From Phycisphaera sp. (GTDB lineage: Bacteria > Planctomycetota > Phycisphaerae > Phycisphaerales > Phycisphaeraceae), in contig WGMF01000011.1 in the NCBI GenBank assembly GCA_016125215.1, positions 30,382-94,381 on the forward strand: a DNA stretch of 64,000 nt. The letters run 5' to 3'. The notes under the pieces are model-generated. The model ran no database searches. It worked only from the letters and a program-made list of their open reading frames with translations, and was not told the origin of the DNA. A program made the position numbers and the translations under genes. How positions within the stretch are numbered: the first letter of the stretch is position 1; each line of letters opens with the position of its first letter. Positions 1-9,500 of the stretch are shown in pieces.

Positions 1-660
1 GTTGGGGTGACGGTCGAGCAGTTGCTGGAGGTGGTCGAGGTCTTCGGGGTGCCCGCCCATGTGGGCCGCGATCCACGGCACGTCGGGGTACTCGTCGAGC
101 AGACGTTCGAGCGGCTCGTACTGCGACGCCTTGGAACCGTACTTGTTGGCGTCTTTGTATTTGGTGGCAAACCACGTGTCGGGGTCGGCCACGTGGACCA
201 TGAACGCCATGCCCAGTGAGCGTGCGAGTTTCATGGCTTCGAGACGGATGGGCGCATCGAGCAGGAGGTGGGGCGAGAAGTCGCGCCCGCGCGGGGCCGC
301 CCAGAACTTGCACAACCGACACCCTCGCACGGCAAAGGCCTCGATGTCGCGCAGCCACTGTGTGGTGAAGGTCTCTTCCTTGTCACGCTGGCTAAAATCG
401 GGCACGGCGTTGAACTCGATGCGGTCGCCGAACTCGGCTTTGAGGTCGTCGACGATCGAGATGCGCGACATGGCCACGACTTTCTGGACGTTGTAGGCGT
501 CGGCGGCCTGGAAGAACATCCGCGCCGCCTCGACCGAGTTGAGGTGGAGGTGGATGTCCACGATCGGCCCGGTCCACGGCAGGTTCTTCGCCTCGGCGCG
601 GTAGTTCAGGCCCAGCGTGTTTGCGGGGTTGGTGGGGCTGACATTCGGGGTCACGCTCAT
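1..660 (-). CDS. Amidohydrolase family protein (amidohydrolase_2-like), 3' end missing
   Basis: The frame is open from an ATG at 660 to the window edge, giving 220 residues of an incomplete protein. The N-terminal metal-ligand motif DIHLHL sits near residue 35, and the later motif AAHMGGHPEDL near residue 200 fits the next metal-binding strand of an amidohydrolase TIM barrel. Members of this family (PF04909) hydrolyse or decarboxylate small cyclic or carboxylated substrates using a bound metal. The substrate cannot be read from the sequence. The C-terminal catalytic Asp would lie outside the window. The gene is divergent from the HAD phosphatase. The alternative is a non-catalytic homologue, because many planctomycete members are uncharacterised. 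Confidence 0.8.
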   Translation of the reverse strand, partial: MSVTPNVSPTNPANTLGLNYRAEAKNLPWTGPIVDIHLHLNSVEAARMFFQAADAYNVQKVVAMSRISIVDDLKAEFGDRIEFNAVPDFSQRDKEETFTTQWLRDIEAFAVRGCRLCKFWAAPRGRDFSPHLLLDAPIRLEAMKLARSLGMAFMVHVADPDTWFATKYKDANKYGSKASQYEPLERLLDEYPDVPWIAAHMGGHPEDLDHLQQLLDRHPN

Positions 661-1016
661 CGGTCGGGTCCGTTGGGGCTTGGGGGATCAAGTACGCTCG
701 CAGCTTTTCCAGTCGTTACGAGCGGTCACGGGAAAACAAAGTGTAGGACGATTCACTGGCCGGGGGTATGGGTAAATTGTTAGATTCTGCGATGCTCGGT
801 CAACGCAAGCTCTACGATTGGCTGATCGGCCTGAACGCGGTCAGCCCGACGGGTACGATGTGGCCGGTGCCCGACGTGCTGGGCGTGTTGGCTGACGTCG
901 GCCGACGCGACGTGTCCCCATGCGTGGGCCAATGGAATGGATACGCCCCCGTGGACCGCAATCACACGCAACATCCCGATGGACACTTAAGAGAAGACGA
1001 TGGCCCGCCTTCGCCG
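661..1016. other. Divergent intergenic region upstream of the HAD phosphatase
   Basis: This spacer lies between the amidohydrolase start and the conserved beginning of the HAD protein. The HAD frame stays open back to an ATG at 768, but residues encoded by 768-1016 show no recognisable domain and would make the protein about 83 residues longer than usual. A six-codon open frame (ATG at 1000, stop at 1018-1020) overlaps the HAD start. I see no convincing promoter hexamers beyond AT-rich sequence around 770-785. Confidence 0.4.
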
Positions 1017-1808
1017 GTGAAGCTCGTGGCCATCGACCTCGACGGCACGCTCTTGCGCAGCGACAAACGGATGACCGCAAAAACAGTCAGGGCCGTCCGC
1101 CGCGTGATCGACAAAGGCGTGCGTGTGGTGCTCGCCTCGGCCCGGCCGCCGCGCTCGGTGCGGGACATCTACAGCCACCTCGGGCTGGACACGTTCCAGG
1201 TCAACTACAACGGCGCGCTGATCCACGACGCGCCGGGCCAGCGCCACGTCTTCCACGAGCCGCTTGCGCCGGAGGTCGTCAAGGGCGTGATCCGCGTGGC
1301 GCGCCGCATCGACCGCCGCGTGGTGGTGAGCCTGGAGATCCTCGATAAGTGGTACACCGACCACGTCGACGAAAAACTCCCGACCGAGACGAGCAAGGTC
1401 TTTGCCCCGGACTTCATCGGCCCCCTCGAGGCCTTCGTGCGTGTGCCGATCACCAAGCTCATGCTGCTTGCGCCCCCGGAAGTGATGAATAAGATCACCC
1501 CGAAGGTGAGGTCGAAGTTCGCGGGCAGGATTGCAACGGCGGTCAGTGACAGACACGTGCTGCAGGTGATCCACCCGCGCGTGGACAAGGCTTACGCGCT
1601 CGAGCGTGTGGCCAGACACTACGGCGTCAAACGCGAATCGGTCATGGCGATCGGCGATGCGCCCAACGACATCGGGATGATCAAGTGGGCGGGCTTTGGC
1701 GTGGCGATGGACAACGCCTGGCCGACGGCGCGCAGCGCCGCAAGAGCGATCGTCCCCTCGAACGACCGCGACGGTGTGGCGTATGCGCTCGACCGTTTCG
1801 TGGCGTGA
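1017..1808 (+). CDS. HAD-superfamily hydrolase, Cof/YidA type
   Basis: This is a predicted cytosolic phosphatase of 263 residues from the GTG at 1017, close to the usual 270 of Cof-type enzymes. Motif I is DLDGT near residue 7. Motif IV is GDAPNDIGMIKWAG near residue 220, followed by the typical segment reading GVAMDNAW and the C-terminal DGVAYAL. The region between carries the type IIB cap. Family members dephosphorylate sugar phosphates, FMN or pyridoxal phosphate; the substrate here is unknown. The start is uncertain: in-frame ATG 768 and GTG 951 are alternatives, and none has a clear Shine-Dalgarno sequence. The stop lies only 6 bp from the convergent aspartokinase stop. Confidence 0.85.
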   Translation: MKLVAIDLDGTLLRSDKRMTAKTVRAVRRVIDKGVRVVLASARPPRSVRDIYSHLGLDTFQVNYNGALIHDAPGQRHVFHEPLAPEVVKGVIRVARRIDRRVVVSLEILDKWYTDHVDEKLPTETSKVFAPDFIGPLEAFVRVPITKLMLLAPPEVMNKITPKVRSKFAGRIATAVSDRHVLQVIHPRVDKAYALERVARHYGVKRESVMAIGDAPNDIGMIKWAGFGVAMDNAWPTARSAARAIVPSNDRDGVAYALDRFVA

Positions 1809-1814
1809 AGAAAT

Positions 1815-3146
1815 TCAATCCACGAAGGCGCGGTAGATCGCGCGGACGGCTTTCTCGAAGTCCGCGCCGCTGACGCCGACGATGATGTTCAGTTCGCTCG
1901 ACCCCTGGTCGATCATGCGGATGTTGACGCTGGCCTCGGCCAGGGCGTTGAAGAGCCTGGCCGCCATGCCGGGCGTGTGGGCCATGCCGCGCCCAACGGT
2001 GGCAATCAACGCCAGGTCCGAATCCACGTCCACCGCGTCGGCGTTGCACTCGACCTTGAGTTGTTCGAGGATGCGTTCGAGCTTGCCGTTGATCTGGCTG
2101 TCCGCGACGACGACGCTCATGGTGTCGATGCCCGAGGGGGTGTGCTCGTAGCTCACGCCGTTGTCCTCGAAGACCGAGAGCAGTCTGCGTCCGAAGCCCA
2201 GCTCGGCGTTCATCATCGCCTTCTCGACGTTGACGACGGTAAAGCCCTTGCGCCCGGCGATGCCCGTGATCTTGTGGGCGATGGGCGTGGTCGCGGTGGG
2301 CTGGGAGAGGATGGTCGTGCCGGGGTGGTCGGGGTCGTTGGTGTTGCGGATGTTGACGGGGATGCCGACTTTACGAACGGGGAAGATGGCCTCGTCGTGC
2401 AGGACGGTGGCGCCCATGTAGGCCAGTTCGCGCAGCTCACGGTAGGTCACGGTATCGATGGCGCGGGGGTTCTCGACGATGCGCGGGTCAGCCATGAGCA
2501 GGCCGCTCACGTCGGTCCAGTTCTCGTACACGTCCGCCCCGGCGCAGCGCGCGACGATGGCGCCGGAGATGTCCGACCCGCCGCGCGAAAAGGTCTTCAC
2601 CGCGCCGATGGCGGACTGCCCGTAGAACCCGGGGACCACCGCCCTGGGCGACTTCTTCAGGCGTTCACCTAACACCATGTAAGTCCGGGCGTCGTCGTAC
2701 CGGCCCTGCGCGTCGAAGAAGATCACCTCGGCCGCGTCGATGAATTCGTAACCCAGAAGCTCCGCCGTGATGATCCCCGAAAGGTATTCCCCGCGGCTGG
2801 CGGCGTAGTCGGCCGTGCCCCCGGTGGCACCGTTGCGGGCGATCTGCCTGCGGACATCGTCGAGCGTCGGCCCCAGCCGGAGCGACAGCCCCAGGTCGCG
2901 CACGATCTGCTCATAGCGGTCGGCAATGATCGAGAAGACCTCGTCGAACGTGAAGTTCTGCTTGGCGGCCTCGTGGCAGAGGTAGAGCAGGTCGGTGATC
3001 TTGCGGTCGTCCTTGTGGCGTTTGCCCGGCGCGGAGGGCACGACATACCGCCTCTCCGGATCGCCCTTGACGATGGACTGGACTTTACGGAATTGGTTGG
3101 CGTCGGCGACGCTGGTGCCGCCGAACTTGCAGACCTTGACGCCCAT
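1815..3146 (-). CDS. lysC: Aspartate kinase
   Basis: Aspartokinase phosphorylates L-aspartate, the first step of the pathway to lysine, methionine, threonine and diaminopimelate. The 443-residue protein begins MGVKVCKFGGTSVADA, with the ATP-site KFGGTS at residues 7-12. It continues with SAPGKRHKDD, which is characteristic of the branch containing Bacillus YclM-type enzymes. Two ACT domains follow from about residue 300 (beginning near TGIAGRKGFTVVNVE) and about 380 (ALIATVGRGMAHTPGMAARL), so allosteric feedback by an end-product amino acid is expected. The start was chosen at ATG 3146 because GGAG lies about 10 nt upstream and the family signature begins at once. An upstream in-frame extension to 3218 looks non-coding. 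No riboswitch was seen upstream. Confidence 0.95.
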   Translation of the reverse strand: MGVKVCKFGGTSVADANQFRKVQSIVKGDPERRYVVPSAPGKRHKDDRKITDLLYLCHEAAKQNFTFDEVFSIIADRYEQIVRDLGLSLRLGPTLDDVRRQIARNGATGGTADYAASRGEYLSGIITAELLGYEFIDAAEVIFFDAQGRYDDARTYMVLGERLKKSPRAVVPGFYGQSAIGAVKTFSRGGSDISGAIVARCAGADVYENWTDVSGLLMADPRIVENPRAIDTVTYRELRELAYMGATVLHDEAIFPVRKVGIPVNIRNTNDPDHPGTTILSQPTATTPIAHKITGIAGRKGFTVVNVEKAMMNAELGFGRRLLSVFEDNGVSYEHTPSGIDTMSVVVADSQINGKLERILEQLKVECNADAVDVDSDLALIATVGRGMAHTPGMAARLFNALAEASVNIRMIDQGSSELNIIVGVSGADFEKAVRAIYRAFVD

Positions 3147-3211
3147 GGTGCGTTGGCTCCTGTCCCCGGGCCCCGGTGTGGGGTGGGGCAATGTACCTGT
3201 TTGAAGGCCTC

Positions 3212-3239
3212 TCGACAAAGTCCCGGGGATTTCTATACT
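3212..3239 (+). promoter_or_regulatory. Sigma-70-like promoter of tRNA-Leu
   Basis: TCGACA (3212-3217; five of six match TTGACA), a 16-bp spacer and TATACT (3234-3239) lie 19 bp before the first base of tRNA-Leu. Position and match make this one of the better promoter candidates in the window. It was called by eye. Confidence 0.55.
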
Positions 3240-3258
3240 GATGGGCTTGCGCCCCCGA

Positions 3259-3344
3259 GCCCGGGTGGCGAAATTGGCAGACGCGCCAGCTTGAGGTGCT
3301 GGTGGGAGTAAAATCCCTTGGAGGTTCGAGTCCTCTCCCGGGCA
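3259..3344 (+). tRNA. tRNA-Leu (anticodon GAG)
   Basis: The acceptor arms GCCCGGG (3259-3265) and CCCGGGC (3337-3343) pair perfectly, with discriminator A at 3344. The anticodon stem CCAGC/GCTGG (3286-3290/3298-3302) encloses loop TTGAGGT with anticodon GAG at 3293-3295. A long class II variable arm follows, as expected for leucine, then a T arm with TTCGAGT. The 3' CCA is not encoded. The tRNA would read CUC and CUU codons. Confidence 0.97.
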
Positions 3345-3592
3345 TTCGAGACGGCTTGTTCACGATTCATCGCCCCGCTTCAGGGCATCCCGTGTCCTCG
3401 TTGCACGCAAGCCCGGCTGGGGGGGGTGAGGCGGCGTGCGTGGATGGATTGGGTTGCCTTCCTAATCACTCAATAGCGGTCGGTGTCGCGCGGCGTCTGG
3501 CGGGTTGACCCGTTTGGCTATTTTTTTTTGACGCTTCACCAATCCGTGTCGGGACGGTTTCGGGTGAGTCTCGAGTGTCTCACACGGACCCG

Positions 3593-6500
3593 TCACACCA
3601 CCGCCTGCCAGACCGATGCGACGGTGGGCAGTGTGAGTGACCCGGTACGTGTCGTGCCGTTCATGGTCCAGACGAGGGTCTGACCGGTCGCGGTGTTTCG
3701 CCAGAGGATGTCGGGCTTGGCGTCGTAGTTGGAGTCGAGCGTGCCGGCGATGATCCAGTTCATACTGCCGACGTTGGGCAGGTCTACGCCGCTGAGCACC
3801 GAGGTGCCGTTCATCAGCCAGACAAGGTTGTTCCCATTGGAGGTATTTCGCCAGATCAGGTCGGGCTTGTTGTTGGCGTCGAGGTCCCTGATTGCGGCGA
3901 GTTGCCAGTTGAGGTCCGCGACCGTAGGCAGGGCGAGGTTGCCCAGCTTAGCGGTGCCGTTCATGGTCCAGACCAGGTGCTGCCCGGTGGCGGTGTTGCG
4001 CCAGACGATGTCGCGGTAGAAGTCGCTGTTGAAGTCGCCGACGCCGACGATCTTCCAGTTGAGGTCTGCCACCGGGGGCAGGCCGATGCTTTGGAGCTTG
4101 GTGGTGCCGTTCATGGTCCAGATGAGGTTCTGGCCGTTCATGCTGTTGCGCCAGACGAGGTCGGGGCTGCCGTCGAGGTTCATATCGCCCACGGCGACGA
4201 TCTGCCAGTGGGTGTCGGCTACGGGTGGCAGCCCCGCCGAGCCGGTCTTGGTTGAGCCGTTCATGTACCACACGACGTTCTGTCCGTTGGAGGTGTTGCG
4301 GAAGACGATGTCGTCGCGGCCGTCGCCGTTGAAGTCGGCGGTGGGGCCGGCCTGCGTGTAGATCAGGTGGTCTTCGACCTCGCCGTCGTAGGTGTAACCG
4401 GTGGGTGCCAGGCCGGTGGCGGAACTGAGTCGGAACCGGGCAAACGTTGGCCCGTTGATGACGTAGCCGGGCACGCTGAACCCCAGGTCGTTGTTGCCCG
4501 TGTTGACCACCTGGTCTGTGATGATCTGTTCACCGGCGTCGAGGAAGTCGCCGTCGTTGTTGAAGTCGATCCACGCGTTGAGGTTTCCCGATCCCGAGGC
4601 GTTGACGCGTACGGTGGCGGTATTTCCGCCGCGCACCGCGCTGAGGAAGGTCACGCCGTTCTCGTCGTCGGTGCCCGTGTTGTCATCGCCGCCGGCGTAG
4701 AGGGTGGGCAGGCCGTTGCTCTCGGTGTCGATTGAAGCGCCGAGGTAGAGTGATGAGGCGTAGTGCCGCGCACCCTCGGAGGCCAGGAGCGTGCCGTAGG
4801 TGTCGGGCGCGTCGCCGTAGTCGAGGTCCGCGCGGGTCAGTGCGACGAGGTAGGCGTCCAAGCTGCCGTCGAAGGTGGTGTCGTAACCGCCGTTGACCCA
4901 GCCGTCGGAGTAGGTATGTCCCACCAAGTAAAGGCTGCCGTCAGCGGCCACAGCCAGGCCCGCGAGATACTCCAGAGTCGTTCCGCCGACGTAGGTGGAC
5001 CAGAGGTGCTGGCCGCCACCGCCCAGTCTCACCGCGAAACCGTCCTGATTTCCGTTGAAGCTGGTGTCGTGGCCGCCACTGACCCAGCCGTCAGTACCGG
5101 TTTCCCCCGCGACGTAAACACCGTCGTCACCAGCCAGAGCCAGGCCATTAGCGGCTTCAGAAGAGTTACCGCCGAGGTAGGTGGACCAGAGGTGCAGTCC
5201 ACCACTGTTGAGTTTCACGACGAAGCCGTCTGTATCTCCACCGTATGTGGTGTCATAGCCGCCGCTGACCCAACCGGAGGACTGCGTGTATCCCGCGACG
5301 TAGACGCTGCCGTCACCGGTCACAGCCAGTGCGTTTCCAACCTCGACGCTATCCCCGCCGAGGTAGGTGGACCAGATGGTGTGGCTGTCGGCGTCGAGCC
5401 TGACAACGAAAGCATCGAGGCCGCCAGCAAGGCTGGTGTCGTATCCGCCGCTGACCCAGCCGGTGGAGGTGGTGTACCCCGTCACGTAGATGTTGTTGTT
5501 ACCGGCCACAGCCACGGCATAGGCGTAATCATCAGCGTCTCCGCCGAGGTAGGTGGACCAGACGTGCTGGCCGCTGCTGTTGAGTCTGACCACGAAGGCA
5601 TCAACAGTACCACTGAAGGTGGTATCGTCGCCCCCCATGACCCAGCCGGAGGACTGCGTCTCTCCCGTGACATAGACGCTGCCGTTGCCGGTGACGGCGA
5701 TCCCTCTTGCCGTATCAGAATTGAAACCCCCGAGGTAGGTGGACCAGAGGAACCCCCCGTTGGTGTTGAGTTTGACGACAAAGCCATCCTGGTTTCCGTC
5801 ATAGGTCGTGTCATAGCCCCCGCTGGCCCAGCCGGTGGACTGCGTGTAACCCGCGACGTAGACGCTGCCGTCACCGGCCACAGCCATGGCACGGGCGTAA
5901 TCAACGCCGTCCGCACCGAGATAGGTGGACCAAAGGAGCTTGCCGCCGGCGGTGTATTTGGCAACAAAACCATCCACACCTCCGCCGTAGCTGGTGTCGT
6001 AGCCGCCGCTGGCCAAGTCGCTGGAGTCGGTCGCTCCCGCGAGATAGACGTTGCCCTGGCTGTCCACCGCCACGGCTGTACCATTTTCCAGAGCGCTCCC
6101 GCCGACGTAACTCGACCAGAGGTAATCGATGAAGGTCTGTGCCGCGGCGACGGTGCCGGTGATCGCGAAGTTGTAGGGGTTCTCGTTGCTGTCGTTGGTG
6201 ACGAAGCTGATCTGCCCGGACTTCACACCCAGCGAACCCACACCGAGCTGCACGGTGAAGGTGTCGGCTGATCCCGCGGGGATCGTGGCCGAGAGGCCCT
6301 CGGTGACGGTGTACCCCGCCGGTACGGTGAGGTTGGACGTGTTGAGGTCGGCTGTGCCGTCGTTGTAGACCGTGAAGGTCTTGCTCAACGGCTGGCCGTT
6401 CTGGTAGATCGTGCCGAAGTTGGTGAAGTCGTTCGTGGCCGGGGTGAGGTCGCCATCGGTGATGACGATATTGTTGCCGCGGACCTCGACCTCGGGCTCG

Positions 6501-9500
6501 GAGATGGTGAAGACGGAGTAGTCCTCGACCTCGCCGTCGGGCGCGTAGCCCGTGTACGACAAGTCGCCCACAGTGCTCAAACGGAAGCGGGCGATGGTCA
6601 GGCCGTTGAGGGTATCCCCCGTGACCGTGAACACCACGTCGCTGTTGCCTGGGATGAGAGACTGATTGGTGATTATCTGTTCGCCATCGTCGTCGAAGTC
6701 GCCATCAGCATTGAAGTCGATCCAGGCGTTGAGGTAGCCGAAGTCCGAGGCGTTGACGCGGACGGTGGCGTTCTGGCCGTTGCGCAGGGCACTGAGGAAG
6801 GTGACGCCGTTCTCGTCGTTGGTGCCAGTGTTGTCGTCGCCGCCGGCGTAGAGGGTGGGCTGGCCGTCGCTCTCGTAGTCGATCAAGGCGCCGAGGTAGA
6901 GCGAAGAGGGGTAGTGGCGAGCGCCGTCGGAAGCCAGGAGCGTGTGGTAGGAGTTAGGCGCGTCGCCGTAGTCGAGTGCGGTGTTGGACAGGCGGACGAG
7001 GAAGGCGTCAATACTGCCGTTCTGACTGGTGTCGTACCCCCCGCTCACCCAGCCGGAGGATTCGGTTTCACCCGCGACATAGACGCTGCCGTCGGGGGCC
7101 ACAGCGACGAAGTAGCCGTAGTCATTCCCTGTCCCGCCGAGGTAGGTGGACCACTGGTACTGGCCGGCCGTGTTGAGTTTCACCACGAAGCCGTCGGCGT
7201 CTCCATTCTGACTGGTGTCGTATCCCCCGCTCACCCAGCCGGAGGAATAAGTGGAACCCGTGACATAAACACTCCCGTCGGTAGCCACCGCGACGGAGTT
7301 GCCGTTGTCAGTAGCTGTCCCGCCGAGGTAGGTGGACCACAGATGCTGGCCGGCGGCGTTGAGCTTCACCACGAAGCCGTCGGCGCCTCCACCGTAATCG
7401 ATGTCGTATCCCCCGCTCACCCAGCCGGAGGAAAAGGTCTGACCCGTGACATAGACGCTCCCGTCGGGGGCCACCGCGACGGAGAAGCCGTAGTCATATT
7501 CTGTCCCGCCGAGGTAGGTGGACCACAGGTGCTGGCCGGCGGCGTTGAGCTTCACCACGAAGCCGTCGGCGCTTCCATTCTGACTGGTGTCGTATCCCCC
7601 GCTCACCCAGCCGGTGGAAAAGGTCTCACCCGTGACATAAACACTCCCATCGGGGTCCACCGCGACGGAGTTGCCGTAGTCATTACTTGTCCCGCCGAGG
7701 TAGGTGGACCACTGGTGCTGGCCGGCGGCGTTGAGTTTCACCACGAAGCCGTCGGTGCCTCCATTCTGACTGGTGTCGTCGCCCCCGCTCACCCAGCCGG
7801 AGGAAGCGGTGGTACCCGTGACATAAACACTGCCGTCGGGGGCCACCGCGACGGAGTTGCCGGAGTCATTGCCTGTCCCGCCGAGGTAGGTGGACCACTG
7901 GTGCTGGCCGCTGGGTGAGAACTTCACGACGAAGGCATCGCCACTGCCGTCAAGGGTGTTGTCGTATCCCCCGCTCACCCAGCCGGAGGAAGAGGTCTGA
8001 CCCGTGATATAAACACTGCCGTCAGAGGCCACCGCGACGGAGTTGCCGGAGTCAGAAGCTGTCCCGCCGACGTAGCTCGACCAGAGGTGGCCGATCACGT
8101 CCTGTGCCGCCGCGACGGTGCCGGTGATCGTGAAGCGGTAAGGGTTGGCGTCGGTGTCGGTGGTGTTGAAACTCACAAAACCGCTCTTGACGCCGAGTGT
8201 GGCGACATCCATCCGCACGGTGAACGTGTCGCTGCCGCCCGGGGTGATCGTGGCGTTGAGACCTTCCGTGATGGTGAAGCCCGCGGGCACCGTCAGGTTC
8301 GACGTCGTCAGGTTCACCGTGCCGTTGTTGAAGACCGTGAACGTTCGGCTGATTGTGCCGCCGTTCTGGTAGAGCGTGCCGAAGTCGGTGTGTTTGAGTT
8401 CGGAGGGCGAGGTGTCGCCGGTGACGATGGTCTGGTTGTTGCCCTGGACCAGCGCATCGGGGCCGGCCTGCGTGTAGACCTGGTAGTCCTCGACCTCGCC
8501 GTCGCGTGCGTAACCCGTCGGCCCGACACCGGTGAAGCTGGTCAATCGGAAGCGGGCAAAGGTCGACGTGTACCCGAGCGTGTTGGGCACGACGAAGGTC
8601 AGGTCGATGTTGCCCCCGTAGACCGGCTTGTCGATGAAGACCTGTTCGCCTGCGTCACCGAAGTCGCCGTCGCCGTTGTAGTCGATCCACGCGTTGAGGA
8701 AGCCGGGGGCCGAGGTGTTGACGCGGACGGTGGTGGTGGCCCCGCCGCGCACGTCGCTGAGGAACGTCACGCCGTTTTCGTCGTCGGTGTTGCCGTTGTC
8801 GTCGCCCAGCGCAGCGCCGGAGACCAGGCCGTTGCTCTCGGCATCGCGTGACGCGCCGAGGGTAAGCCCCGTGGGATAGTGCCGTGCGCCGTCGGCGGCC
8901 TTGGTGGTGCCATAAGAATCCGGCGCGTCGCCGTAGTCGAGGTTAATGTCGTCGAGACGGACGACAAAGCCGTCCTGGTTTGAGCTGTACTGGGTGTCGT
9001 AGCCGCCGCTGATCCAGCCGTTGTAAGAGGCGGTCCGCCCGACGACGTAGATGCCCCCGGTGCCCGTCAGCGCGACGCCGAAGGCTCGGTCTTCATCATC
9101 CCCGCCGAGGTAGGTCGACCAGAGGTGCTGGCCGTTGGCGTTGACTTTCACGACAAAGCCGTTGACCGTCCCGGTGAAGTCGGTGTTGTAGCCCCCGCTG
9201 ACCCAGCCGGCAGAATGCGTTTCTCCCGCGAGATAGACGCTGCCGTCACCGGCGATGGCCAGGTTGTTGCCGAAATCATCTTCACTTCCCCCGACATAGG
9301 TGGACCAGAGGTGTTGGCCGCTGGCGTTGAGTTTGACGATAAAGGCATCCTGGCCAAAGTTGTAGATGGTGTCGTAGCCGCCGCTGGCCCAGCCGGCGGA
9401 AGAGGTGTATCCCGAAACATAGACGCTGCCATCGCCGGCCACGCCGATGTCGTAGCCCGTGTCACTGCTCTCGCCGCCGAGGTAGGTCGACCAGAGCGTC

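Noticed and set aside
768..1016. N-terminal extension of the HAD protein
   Set aside because: The frame is open but the translated sequence has no domain and would exceed the usual family length.
2700..3260. Lysine or other riboswitch before aspartokinase
   Set aside because: The leader is short and contains the divergent tRNA promoter; no conserved riboswitch core could be recognised.
3515..3535. T tract as a terminator after tRNA-Leu
   Set aside because: Nine T residues are present but only a very small, unconvincing stem precedes them.
4763..7918. Plus-strand open frames of 300-500 codons inside the giant gene
   Set aside because: They mirror the repeats of the minus-strand gene and encode low-complexity repeats with no known domain.
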